From positions 7,200,617 to 7,237,558 of the forward strand of contig NZ_LGQW01000015.1 in the NCBI RefSeq assembly GCF_003116035.1: a DNA stretch of 36,942 bases. The letters run 5' to 3'. The position numbers and the translations under genes were made by a program. Below the pieces are notes generated by a model, which saw only the letters and a list, made by a program, of their open reading frames with translations, was not told the origin of the DNA and searched no databases. Positions 6,654-14,440 of this stretch are shown here, in pieces. This DNA is from Azospirillum sp. TSH64 (lineage in GTDB: Bacteria; Pseudomonadota; Alphaproteobacteria; Azospirillales; Azospirillaceae). Each line of letters opens with the position of its first letter. Position 1 is the first letter of the stretch.

Positions 6654-7889
6654 CTACCTCCCCAGCAACCTGTCCACCCGCCTCAGCGCCGGGAACATCG
6701 CTGCCCACAGTCCGGCGAGCCCGATCGCGCCGACGCCGCCCAGCACCACCGCCGGAACCGCACCAACCAGCGCCGCGACGCTCCCGGATTCGAACTCGCC
6801 CAACTGGTTGGACGCGCCGATGAACAGCGAGGTGACGGCGCCGACCCGGCCGCGCATCTCGTCGGGGGTGGACAGTTGGACCAGCGTCTGGCGCACGAAC
6901 ATGCTGACCTGATCGGTGGCGCCGACCGCCAGCAGGGCGATGAAGGACAGAACCGGATCGGCCGACAGACCGAAGGCGACGGTGGCGACGCCGAAGCCGG
7001 CCACCGCGATCAGCATCCAGCGCCCTGCATGGCGCTTCACGCCCCAGCGGGTGATGACCATCGCCATGGCAAGCGCTCCCAATGCCGGAGCGGAGCGCAG
7101 CAGGCCGAGCCCCCACGGTCCGACATGCAGCACATCGCGTGCATAGATCGGCAGCAGCGCCGTCGCCCCGCCCAGCAGAACCGCGAACAGGTCAAGCGAG
7201 ATGGCGCCCAGAATTTCCGGCCGGCTGCGGATAAAGGCGGCGCCGGCCAGCATGCTGGTCAGGCTCATGGCGCGCTTGGTCATGGTGACGGGGCGCGGCC
7301 GGCAGGCGGCGATCAGCAGGACCGACAGCGCCAGCATCGCCGTGCTGACGCCATAGACCGCCGCCGGACCGGCGATGTAGAGCAGGCCGCCCAGCGCCGG
7401 TCCGGAGATCTGCGCCACTTGGACGCCCGACGACTGCCAGGCGACGGCGTTCGGCAAATCCTCCACCGGAACGGTCGCGGACAGGATCGCCTGGTTGGCC
7501 GGACCCTCGAAGGATTTGGCGAGGCCGATCAGCGCCACCACGGCAAAGATGGCGTGGGGCGACAGGGCGCCCGCCATGGTCAGCAGGAACAGGGCGGCGA
7601 CAGCGATCATCTCGACCGACAGGGCGCCAAACAGGACCGTCTTGCGGTCGTTGTTGTCGACCACATGGCCGGCCACCAGAACCAGCGCCAGCGAGGGCAG
7701 GAACTGGAACAGCCCGACCAGCCCGAGATCGAGCGGGTCGCCGGTCATGGAATAGACCTGCCAGCCGACCGCCACCACCTGCATCTGGATCGCCAGCATC
7801 GAACAGACCCGCGCGCTCCAGAACAGGGCGAAGGCGCGGTGACGGAAGGCCGACCGGAAACTATCCCCGGCCGCAGGGGCGCTGGTCAT
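6654..7889 (-). CDS. MFS transporter of the enterobactin-exporter-like (MFS_3) type
   Basis: A 411-aa inner-membrane protein with about 12 hydrophobic segments. The loop between helices 2 and 3 has the major-facilitator signature region GHVVDNNDRKTVLF, and the second half has RGRVGAV in the equivalent position. The overall pattern (FALFWSARVCSMLAIQMQVVAVGWQVYSMT at the start) is that of EntS-like proton-driven exporters. Its ATG follows the thiolase stop with no gap (TGAATG), so it is the last gene of the bioM-bioN-bioY-ligase-thiolase operon. The substrate is not predictable from sequence; export of a side product or analogue related to the acyl-CoA and biotin genes is inference from the operon only. 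Confidence 0.85.
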   Translation of the reverse strand: MTSAPAAGDSFRSAFRHRAFALFWSARVCSMLAIQMQVVAVGWQVYSMTGDPLDLGLVGLFQFLPSLALVLVAGHVVDNNDRKTVLFGALSVEMIAVAALFLLTMAGALSPHAIFAVVALIGLAKSFEGPANQAILSATVPVEDLPNAVAWQSSGVQVAQISGPALGGLLYIAGPAAVYGVSTAMLALSVLLIAACRPRPVTMTKRAMSLTSMLAGAAFIRSRPEILGAISLDLFAVLLGGATALLPIYARDVLHVGPWGLGLLRSAPALGALAMAMVITRWGVKRHAGRWMLIAVAGFGVATVAFGLSADPVLSFIALLAVGATDQVSMFVRQTLVQLSTPDEMRGRVGAVTSLFIGASNQLGEFESGSVAALVGAVPAVVLGGVGAIGLAGLWAAMFPALRRVDRLLGR

Positions 7890-9059
7890 TCAAACTGGCT
7901 CCAGAAGTGTGGCGAGCCCCAGCCCGCCGCCGATGCCGAGCGTGGCGAGGCCCCGGCGGGGCGCACGGCCCGCAGCCGGGAACAGCATTTCGCTGAACAG
8001 GCGCGTCACCAGGATCGCCCCGGATGCGCCATAAGGATGGCCGAGCGCCAGGGCGCCGCCGCCGACCGAAACGCGCGATTGGTCGATGCCAAGCGCGTCG
8101 AGGCTCGCCAGCACCTGGGCGGCGAAGGCTTCATTGAATTCGACGAGGTCGATATCGGCGATTGTCAGGCCGGGGTTGCGGGCCAGCAGCTTGGTCACCG
8201 CCGGAATAGGGCCGGTGCCGAGGAGCTTCGGATCCACCCCCGCCGCGGTGCAGTCGACCACCGCCAACCCAAGGGTGAGGCCGAGCGTGCGGAACTTCCG
8301 CTCCGACACCACCGCCACCACGGCGGCACCGTCATTGACCGGGCAAGCGTTGCCTGCCGTGACCGTGCCGTCGGGCCGGAGGATCGGGCGCAGCGCCGCC
8401 AGCTTTTCAAGGCTGGTCTCGGCCCGCGGGCATTCATCGAGGGCGACGACGCGGCCGTCGCGGAGGTGCAGCGGAACGATCTCGCGGTCGAAGCGCCCGG
8501 CGGCCTGCGCAGCCAAGGCCTTGCGGTGGCTGTCCAGCGCGTAGCGGTCCTGGCGGGTGCGGTCGATGCCGTGGACAGTGGCGACAGTCTCCGCCGCCTC
8601 GATCATCGACGGGTCGCCGACCTCGTCGGGGGCGAAGCGGGCGCGGTCGTAGAAGGTCGGGCTGCGGTAGAGGCTGGAGGGTTTGGCGACGCGCCAGGGG
8701 GCGGTGCTGGTACTCTCCACCCCGCCGGCCAAGACGACGTCGCAGGCGCCGGACTGTACCAGCCGGGCGGCGAGATTGACCGCCTCCAGCCCCGATCCGC
8801 ACTGCCGGTCAACCGTGACGCCGGGCACCGACACCGGCAGCCCGGCCGCCAGAGCCGACAGCCGTGCGACATTGCCGCCGGGACCGACCGCATTGCCCAG
8901 CAGAACCTCATCCACCTCCGCGGGGTCCAGGGTAGCGTCGGCCAGCACGGCGCGGATGACCGGAGCGGCGAGATCCTCGACGGGAAGCTCGCGCAAGCTG
9001 CCGCCGATGCGGCCGACCGGGGTCCGCCGGGCGGCGACGATGATGGGGCGGCTGGTCAC
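7890..9059 (-). CDS. Thiolase-family acyl-CoA acetyltransferase (YhfS-like) lacking the second catalytic Cys
   Basis: A 389-aa thiolase-fold protein, the normal length. The nucleophile region DRQCGSGLEAV has Cys87, EFNEAFAAQ has the usual Asn, and GGGALALGHPYGASG has His341. The C-terminal motif, normally LC(I/V)GGG with the acid/base cysteine, reads TLGIGGGLG: Gly375 (codon GGC) replaces it, one base from TGC. In biosynthetic thiolases that cysteine activates the second substrate, so ordinary Claisen condensation or cleavage should be weakened. The start is GTG at 9059, overlapping the ligase stop by 4 bases (GTGA); the longer upstream frame is the ligase gene read in another frame. In Bacillus subtilis the biotin-regulated yhfUTS operon pairs a BioY, an acyl-CoA ligase and a thiolase, and this gene sits in the same order. 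The exact substrate is unknown. Confidence 0.88.
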   Translation of the reverse strand: MTSRPIIVAARRTPVGRIGGSLRELPVEDLAAPVIRAVLADATLDPAEVDEVLLGNAVGPGGNVARLSALAAGLPVSVPGVTVDRQCGSGLEAVNLAARLVQSGACDVVLAGGVESTSTAPWRVAKPSSLYRSPTFYDRARFAPDEVGDPSMIEAAETVATVHGIDRTRQDRYALDSHRKALAAQAAGRFDREIVPLHLRDGRVVALDECPRAETSLEKLAALRPILRPDGTVTAGNACPVNDGAAVVAVVSERKFRTLGLTLGLAVVDCTAAGVDPKLLGTGPIPAVTKLLARNPGLTIADIDLVEFNEAFAAQVLASLDALGIDQSRVSVGGGALALGHPYGASGAILVTRLFSEMLFPAAGRAPRRGLATLGIGGGLGLATLLEPV

Positions 9060-10567
9060 GCCACCACCTCCAGCCCGCCGCCCGGTCCGCCGAGCTTCGC
9101 CCGCTCGCGCACATCGGCACGGGCGATCTTGCCGCTGCCGGTCAGGGGCATGTCGGACGCGGCGAAGACCAGCCGCGGCGCCTTGTAGCCCTCCAGCCGG
9201 CCCTGGCACCAGCCGCGCAGGTCGGCGAGCGAGGCGCGCGCGTTCCCGCGCCACCACACCACGGCGGACAGGGCGTCGCCCCAATAGGGATCGGGCAGCC
9301 CGAACACCACCGCCTCCGCCACCGCGGGATGGGCGCGCAGGACCGCTTCGACCTCTGCCGGGTAGACGTTCAGGCCGCCGGTGATGACCATGTCGCCGGC
9401 CCGCCCGACCAGCCGCAGCCAGCCTTCGCCGTCGATCCAGCCGTAATCGCCGACCGTGCCCCAGCCGTCCCGCTCGCGGTAGCCGGCGCCGTCGGTGACG
9501 CCGAGATAGCCGTCGCTCAGCATGAGGCTGCGCACCCAGACGGTGCCGGGCCGGCCGCGCTGCACCGGAAGGCCGTCATCGTCGCGCAGGCTCAGCTCAA
9601 CCCCGTGGAAGGGGCGGCCGACGCTGTCGGCGGGGGCACCTTCGCGGGACGAGCGCAGGCTGACGAAGCTCAGCTCGGATGCGCCGTAATATTCCAGCAC
9701 GGCGGCGTCGGGGCAGAGGGCGGCCAGCCGGTCATGCACTGCGGGCGCCAGCTTGGCGCCGGAACAGACCACCCGGCGAAGGGCGGGGAAGCGTCGGTCG
9801 TCGCGCTCGGCCGCGTCGAGGATGCCGACCAGCATCGTCGGCACCAGCACCAGCGTGGTGACGCCGCACTCCGCCAACTGCGCCGCCGCGTCGGTTCCGT
9901 CGAATTTCGGCTGCACCCGCACCGTGGCGCCGGCCGACAGCCCCTCCACCGCGCCATAGAGGCCCAGGCCATGGACCAGCGGACCCGGCACGAGAACGAC
10001 GTCCTCGGCTCCAATCCCGAACTCCACCCGGCTCGCCTCCAGTGTCGCCAGCCAGGAGCCCTGGTTGCGGATGAAGGCCTTGGGCCGGCCGGTGGTGCCG
10101 GAGGTGAAGCCGACCAGGAATGGCGTCTTCGGATCGATGGCGGGGATGGTCCAGCCCGCCGGCTGCGCCGCGATCCAGCCGGCGGCGGTCTCGGTCGTCA
10201 GATGCAGATCGGGGCGGAAGGTCTCGATGGCCGCGGCGGTCTGCGCGGCGCTCCATTTCGGGTCGAGCAGACCGACGATGCCGCCGGCCGCGACGATGCC
10301 GAAGAACAGCGCCAGCAGTTCCGGCCGGTTGCCCAGGCTGAGCGCCACGCGCGGCGGCGCTCCATCCCGGCGCAGGGCAGCCACACCGGCACCGGTCCGC
10401 CGCAACTGCTCCAGCAGTGCGCCGTAGGACAGCGTTTCGTCACCGAAGATCAGGGCCGGATGGTCAGGCGTCCGTTCGGTGGCCAGCACGAAGGGGCGGA
10501 CGAGGCTGTCCGCCCCCAGATAGCCGCCGGTCGCCAATGGCTGCTCCGGAATCATTTTCTCAGGCAT
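9056..10567 (-). CDS. AMP-forming acyl-CoA ligase (YhfT-like)
   Basis: A 503-aa member of the ANL adenylating family. It has the P-loop motif VGFTSGTTGRPKAF, the A5-type motif YYGASELSFVS, the acyl-adenylate motif around VGDYGWIDGEGWLRLVGRAGDMVITGGLNVYP, and the C-terminal catalytic lysine in PLTGSGKIARADV. It should activate a carboxylate with ATP and load it onto CoA; the substrate cannot be read from sequence. Its ATG at 10567 overlaps the bioY stop by 8 bases; a second ATG lies four codons later. Its stop overlaps the thiolase GTG start. Position between bioY and the thiolase matches yhfT of Bacillus, which suggests a role in making or salvaging a biotin precursor such as a pimeloyl-type acyl-CoA, though this remains inference. 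Confidence 0.88.
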   Translation of the reverse strand: MPEKMIPEQPLATGGYLGADSLVRPFVLATERTPDHPALIFGDETLSYGALLEQLRRTGAGVAALRRDGAPPRVALSLGNRPELLALFFGIVAAGGIVGLLDPKWSAAQTAAAIETFRPDLHLTTETAAGWIAAQPAGWTIPAIDPKTPFLVGFTSGTTGRPKAFIRNQGSWLATLEASRVEFGIGAEDVVLVPGPLVHGLGLYGAVEGLSAGATVRVQPKFDGTDAAAQLAECGVTTLVLVPTMLVGILDAAERDDRRFPALRRVVCSGAKLAPAVHDRLAALCPDAAVLEYYGASELSFVSLRSSREGAPADSVGRPFHGVELSLRDDDGLPVQRGRPGTVWVRSLMLSDGYLGVTDGAGYRERDGWGTVGDYGWIDGEGWLRLVGRAGDMVITGGLNVYPAEVEAVLRAHPAVAEAVVFGLPDPYWGDALSAVVWWRGNARASLADLRGWCQGRLEGYKAPRLVFAASDMPLTGSGKIARADVRERAKLGGPGGGLEVVA

Positions 10568-11108
10568 GGATGGGCAGGATGCCGGCGCGGCGGACGCCCG
10601 AGGCGGCGACAGCGGCGATCCCGGCCTTGATCAGGTCGCCCGGCACGAAGGCCAGCGAGCCGAACACGGCCTTGTCGATCGGCAGACCGGCGACCAGCCA
10701 CAGCCAGGGAATGCCGCCGGCATAGACGACCAGGATGCCGCCGAGTACGCTGACTGCGAACAGGCGGATCGGGTTGGCGGTGGTGGCGAAACGCTCCGCC
10801 AGCCAGCCGGTGACGAAGGCGCCGACCGGCCAGGACAGCACGAAGCCGCCGGTCGGCCCCAGCAGGACGCCGATGCCGCCGCGACCTCCCGCCAGCAGCG
10901 GCAGGCCGGCCGCGACCAGAAGCACGAACAGCAATGCCGCGATGCCGCCGCGCTTGGCGCCCAGGATGGTGCCGGCCAGCATGACGCCCAGCGTCTGCGC
11001 GGTGACCGGCACCGGCAGGAAGCCGAGCGGAATCGGCGGGGCCATGCCGAGCCCGCCCAGCAGGGCGGCGAACAGGGCGCAGAGGACGAGGTCGCGGGTG
11101 GACAACAT
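10560..11108 (-). CDS. bioY: Biotin ECF transporter S component BioY
   Basis: A 182-aa membrane protein with about six hydrophobic segments. It shows the BioY hallmarks: PIPLGFLPVPVTAQTLGVMLAG near the N terminus, and GPTGGFVLSWPVGAFVTGWLAE in the middle. BioY binds biotin in the inner membrane and works with the EcfT and EcfA subunits encoded just upstream. The ATG at 11108 is preceded by AAGGAAG at 8 bases. There is a 27-base gap after bioN and an 8-base overlap with the ligase gene downstream. I looked for a BioR-type TTATMKATAA palindrome in the gap and before bioM and saw none. Confidence 0.95.
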   Translation of the reverse strand: MLSTRDLVLCALFAALLGGLGMAPPIPLGFLPVPVTAQTLGVMLAGTILGAKRGGIAALLFVLLVAAGLPLLAGGRGGIGVLLGPTGGFVLSWPVGAFVTGWLAERFATTANPIRLFAVSVLGGILVVYAGGIPWLWLVAGLPIDKAVFGSLAFVPGDLIKAGIAAVAASGVRRAGILPIHA

Positions 11109-11135
11109 GGCGGACGCTTCCTTCGGCTGGTGACG

Positions 11136-11786
11136 TTATCGTTGAGTATTGTTTTTGGTTTTGCTGTCGTTCGTCCCAGCATCGGCCGGGTCGTAACCGC
11201 GCGCTTCCAGTGCGGCGGTCAGATCATCGGCCATGGTGAGGATCTTGACCAGCAGCGGAACGAACAGGGCGGCTATGTTGCGCTCCACGCCGCGGGCACG
11301 CTGGGCCATCCGCACCTCGCGCACCTGTTCGCCCAGCAGCGGGATGAAGCGGATGGTCAGGGCCAGCATCAGCGCCATCTTCGCCGGGTTGACCCCGACC
11401 GGACGCAGCAGGCCGAACAGCCGCTCGAACAGATCGACCATGTCCATGACGCGGGTGGTCAGCGTGACCAGGGTCGCCAGCAGGATCAGGGCGGCGAAAC
11501 GGGCGACGGCGACCGCCGTCTCCTCCCAGCCGCCGCCGGCCAGCAGCGCCTGGAAACCGAACAGCAGGGTCAGCATCAGCACCGGCGCCCGCAGCTCCGA
11601 CAAGACTCGTCCGGCCGGCAGCTTTGCCGCCACCAGAACCGCGGCGCCGATCAGTCCGGCGGCCAGCGCCCCCCAGCTACCAGGCATGGCCAGCACCAGG
11701 ATGGTCACCAGCAGCAGGCCGCCGAGCTTCGCCCCTGCCGGCAGGCGGTGAACGACCGACTCCCGATGCAGGTAGAGGCCCAGCAT
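11136..11786 (-). CDS. bioN: ECF transporter transmembrane subunit BioN (EcfT)
   Basis: A 216-aa inner-membrane protein with several hydrophobic segments. It carries the two Ala-Arg-Gly coupling motifs of EcfT proteins, MAQRARGVE in the first coupling helix and ALEARGYDP in the second, which transmit ATP-driven movement to the S component. Adjacent bioY and bioM identify it as BioN of a dedicated biotin transporter. Its ATG overlaps the bioM stop by one base (TGATG). The C-terminal tail (TNDSKTKNNTQR) is polar and unusually rich in Asn, Thr and Lys for this genome. Confidence 0.92.
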   Translation of the reverse strand: MLGLYLHRESVVHRLPAGAKLGGLLLVTILVLAMPGSWGALAAGLIGAAVLVAAKLPAGRVLSELRAPVLMLTLLFGFQALLAGGGWEETAVAVARFAALILLATLVTLTTRVMDMVDLFERLFGLLRPVGVNPAKMALMLALTIRFIPLLGEQVREVRMAQRARGVERNIAALFVPLLVKILTMADDLTAALEARGYDPADAGTNDSKTKNNTQR

Positions 11787-12460
11787 CAGCCGAGCCGCTC
11801 GATGTAGGCCGGCACGGTTTCCGCCGGCGGGCCGTCGGCGACGATGCGGCCATCCTCCAGCACCAGCGCCCGGTCGAAATCCTTGACCATGTCGAGGTCG
11901 TGAGTGACGACGATCACCGTCTGCGGCAGGCCGCGCAGCAGGTCGATCACCTTACGGCGGTTGCGCAGGTCGAGCAGCGTGGTCGGTTCGTCGAAGATCA
12001 CGTAGGCCGGCTCCAGAACCAGCACCCCGGCAATGGCGAGCAGCTGTTTCTCGCCGCCGCTCATCTGGTGGGCGGGCTGGTGCCGGTAGCGGTCGAGGTT
12101 ATAGCGCTCCAGCGCCCCGGCAACGCGGCGGGCGATCTCGTCCTTCGGCAGCTTGCGCGCCTTCAACCCGAAGGCGAGGTCCTCCTCCACCGTCGGGTAG
12201 ACGATCTGTGTATCGGGATTCTGGAAGACAAAGCCGACCCGCTGCCGCACGGCCCGGCCGTCGCTGCGGGTATCCAGACCATCGACCGTGACGGTGCCGG
12301 CGGCCGGCACGATCAGCCCGTTCAGCAGGCGAGCCAGCGTGCTCTTCCCCGAGCCGTTGCCGCCGAGAATGGCGATGCGCCGCTCGGCCAGCCGCAGCGA
12401 CAGGTCGTGCAGGACGGGGCGGTCGCCATAGGCGTGGGTGACGGACCGGAGTTCGATCAT
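11786..12460 (-). CDS. bioM: ECF transporter ATP-binding subunit BioM
   Basis: A 224-aa ABC ATPase. It has Walker A GGNGSGKST, the Q-loop region GFVFQNPDTQIVYPTVEEDLAFG typical of cobalt/biotin-type ECF ATPases, signature MSGGEKQ, Walker B VIFDEP, and the switch His in VTHD. It energises biotin uptake with BioN and BioY. A single ATPase gene suggests a homodimer, as in other BioMNY systems. It is the first gene of a six-gene operon; the 252-base gap upstream should hold the promoter, but I recognise no known biotin operator there. Confidence 0.93.
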   Translation of the reverse strand: MIELRSVTHAYGDRPVLHDLSLRLAERRIAILGGNGSGKSTLARLLNGLIVPAAGTVTVDGLDTRSDGRAVRQRVGFVFQNPDTQIVYPTVEEDLAFGLKARKLPKDEIARRVAGALERYNLDRYRHQPAHQMSGGEKQLLAIAGVLVLEPAYVIFDEPTTLLDLRNRRKVIDLLRGLPQTVIVVTHDLDMVKDFDRALVLEDGRIVADGPPAETVPAYIERLG

Positions 12461-12712
12461 CGACGGAGCCAGGGCCTTCGCGGTGCAGTTCTGTTGCGTG
12501 TGCGAAAGGTTCTTAGCCGGTTTGTGGGCGGCGTTCCAGGGAAGAGCGTGGCCGTGGCGGCTTCGATTGGATTCCCATCCATGGTCGACTGCGCGCTCGC
12601 CCTATTCTGCCGCCTCGTTGTCCGCTGTGATCGGCTCTTCGAGCGGTACGGTCAATCGGCGTCGCTTCAAACCGACTTCTGGACTGATTGTACTTGGACG
12701 CCGCATCGCGGA
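12461..12712. other. Gap between bioM and the LprI-like gene, with a possible 34-codon ORF
   Basis: This 252-base gap should contain the bioM promoter. On the minus strand at 12706-12602 a possible 34-aa peptide (starting MRRPSTISPEVGLKRRR, ending EEPITADNEAAE) begins 6 bases after the LprI-like stop. It has no clear ribosome site and could be a degraded gene tail. No terminator or known operator is obvious. Confidence 0.3.
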
Positions 12713-13348
12713 TCAGAAGGTGGGAGCGGCTTTGCTCTGGCGTTTGTAGTTTCCAGTTCCGTTGACATTGAACCCCATCCCACAAATGCCATCCTGCCTC
12801 ACGTTGACGGCGCTTTCGGTAAAGGTGAATTCAATTTTACAGTCTCCATAGTCGCTTTCATCATTCGATGCGAATATCGCATGATTTCCGTTGAGAATTG
12901 CTACTCCCTCAACTTCGCCCGTGTTCATTTTGTACATGGCGCTCAGGCTGAATTTGATGGTGCTGACGGATTCTTGAGCGACAAGAAGCTCTCCGCCGGC
13001 GGCTTTATAGGTGCCGGAAACAGTTGCTGCCGCAGGGGTGGCGTGCTGCGGGGCGCTCAAGGCTGCCAACCGCGTTTGATAAGCCGATGCAAGACAAGTC
13101 ACATCCGTGCAACGGTTTCGCTGCGCGATCCAGTTCTTCTGCTCGGTCTTGAGATCCGCCGGAGCGGTGCTGTTCTGAAGTGCAGCCTTGTAGGCGCGGC
13201 CAAGCTCGCTGTCGAGATTTGACAACCGTTCGTCGGAGCAAACCGCCTTTTCCACAGGTGTGCCGGCTTTACCGCAGTCGAAGCTTGCCGCGAAGCTGCT
13301 GCCGCCGCCAATTGCAGTCAGGGCAGCGGTCAGTATTAGAACCCGCAT
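12713..13348 (-). CDS. Secreted protein with LprI-type (DUF1311) domain
   Basis: A 211-aa exported protein. Residues 1-20 (MRVLILTAALTAIGGGSSFA) form a signal peptide, probably cleaved at SFA-ASF. Residues 21-95 show the LprI N-terminal/DUF1311 pattern: FDCGKAGTPVEKAVCSDERLSNLDSELGRAYKAAL, then QKNWIAQRNRC and CLASAYQTRL, with four to six cysteines likely paired in the periplasm. The C-terminal ~100 residues are a separate beta-rich domain (SGTYKAAGGELLV to GMGFNVNGTGNYKR) that I do not recognise. Some LprI-type proteins inhibit lysozymes; applying that here is uncertain. The ATG at 13348 has GAGG 6 bases upstream. A perfect 14-bp palindrome lies 20 bases before the start. Confidence 0.8.
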   Translation of the reverse strand: MRVLILTAALTAIGGGSSFAASFDCGKAGTPVEKAVCSDERLSNLDSELGRAYKAALQNSTAPADLKTEQKNWIAQRNRCTDVTCLASAYQTRLAALSAPQHATPAAATVSGTYKAAGGELLVAQESVSTIKFSLSAMYKMNTGEVEGVAILNGNHAIFASNDESDYGDCKIEFTFTESAVNVRQDGICGMGFNVNGTGNYKRQSKAAPTF

Positions 13349-13367
13349 ATCGACCTCATTGAGTCAC

Positions 13368-13381
13368 GAGCATGCATGCTC
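13368..13381. promoter_or_regulatory. Perfect 14-bp palindrome upstream of the LprI-like gene
   Basis: GAGCATGCATGCTC is fully self-complementary and sits 20 bases upstream of the start codon, where a repressor would block transcription or early elongation. I cannot name a regulator for it. Confidence 0.4.
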
Positions 13382-13572
13382 ACGCAACCGTTACAGAAGC
13401 GGAGAAGGCTGTGGCTCAGATCAACTATAGATACATGTGCGGTGGCAAGCGCATTCATCTGCTTGCCGCAAGGGAATTGCCGCATTCCGGACGTATGGCC
13501 GCCGGCTCTGGTTCAGAGATGATCTGCAACCGGGCGAGCCAGCCATCGGCGACGATCTAGCGAAATGGATCG

Positions 13573-13588
13573 CCAGCCCGCTGGCTGG
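13573..13588 (-). terminator. Hairpin after the amino-acid ABC operon
   Basis: CCAGCC and GGCTGG form a 6-bp stem around a 4-base loop, 25 bases after the stop of the ATPase gene. A short T run lies between the stop codon and the stem rather than after it, so termination here is only a possibility. Confidence 0.3.
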
Positions 13589-13612
13589 TCAGCGTCCCGC
13601 ATGTTGCAAAAA

Positions 13613-14440
13613 TCAAAAGCTGTTCCGCTCGTGATAGGTCTGAAGGAACTGCTGCACCCGCGGTTCGGTGGACTCGTGGAAAACCTCGCGCGGGGTGCCG
13701 AAGGCGGCAATGCGACCGCGGTCGAGGAAGGCCACCTTATCGGCGACGTTGGCGGCGAAGCCCATCTCGTGGGTCACCACCACCATGGTCATGCCGTCGG
13801 CCGCCAGATCGCGCATCACCTGCAACACCTCGCCCACCAGTTCCGGGTCGAGTGCCGAGGTCGGCTCGTCGAACAGCATCAGGTGGGGTTCCATCGCGAT
13901 GACGCGGGCGATGGCGACGCGCTGCTGCTGGCCGCCGGAGAGGCGGGCGGGGTAGCTGTCGGCCTTGGCGGCGAGACCCACCCGGTCCAGCATGCGGCGG
14001 GCATGGGCGGATGCTGCGGCCTTGTCCATGCCGCGGACCTGCACCAGGGCCTCGGCCACATTCTCCAGCGCGGTCATGTGGGGCCAAAGGTTGAACTGCT
14101 GGAACACCATGCCGACGTTGCGGCGCAGGTCGCGCAGGTCGCGGTTGGACAGGCGGCGGCGCGGCGTGTCCTCGCTGTAGCCGACCAGCTTGCCTTCGAT
14201 GCGGATCTCGCCGCGGTCGTAGACCTCCAGGAAGTTGATGCAGCGCAGGAGCGTACTCTTGCCCGATCCGCTGGGACCGATCAGGCAGACGACCTCCGAC
14301 TTGCTGACGGTCAGGTCGATGTCGCGCAGCACCTCGTTGGTGCCGAAACTCTTGCCGACGCCGCGGATGGAGACCATCGGCACGGCATCGCCCTGGACAG
14401 TGGTACGCGACAGGGGGACGGTTTGGGAAACGGCGGTCAT
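13613..14440 (-). CDS. Polar amino-acid ABC transporter ATP-binding protein
   Basis: A 275-aa ABC ATPase of the HisP/GlnQ class. After a 20-residue extension it has Walker A GPSGSGKST, the Q loop VFQQFNLWPHMT typical of polar amino-acid importers, signature LSGGQQQR, Walker B LMLFDEPTSALDP, and the switch His in VVTHEMGFA. It powers import with the two permeases and the binding protein encoded upstream. The ATG at 14440 overlaps the permease stop by one base (TGATG). A later ATG (MVSIRGVGKSF) would remove the extension and remains possible. The substrate is not set by this subunit. Confidence 0.93.
   Translation of the reverse strand: MTAVSQTVPLSRTTVQGDAVPMVSIRGVGKSFGTNEVLRDIDLTVSKSEVVCLIGPSGSGKSTLLRCINFLEVYDRGEIRIEGKLVGYSEDTPRRRLSNRDLRDLRRNVGMVFQQFNLWPHMTALENVAEALVQVRGMDKAAASAHARRMLDRVGLAAKADSYPARLSGGQQQRVAIARVIAMEPHLMLFDEPTSALDPELVGEVLQVMRDLAADGMTMVVVTHEMGFAANVADKVAFLDRGRIAAFGTPREVFHESTEPRVQQFLQTYHERNSF

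Noticed and set aside
6633..9188. An 851-codon plus-strand open frame across the MFS and thiolase genes
   Set aside because: It is antisense to two well-supported genes, its product is Arg/Gln/His/Gly-rich without any domain, and such long shadow frames are expected at this GC content.
7890..9284. Thiolase with a 75-residue N-terminal extension
   Set aside because: The extension is the ligase 3' end read in another frame; the GTG at 9059 overlapping the ligase stop gives the normal thiolase start.
11109..11135. BioR operator in the bioN-bioY gap
   Set aside because: The GTTATCGTTGAG sequence has one TTAT half but no matching ATAA half, so it does not fit the palindrome.
12513..12785. A 90-codon minus-strand frame overlapping the LprI-like gene end
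   Set aside because: The product is Arg-rich with no domain, and the overlap is out of frame with a well-supported gene.
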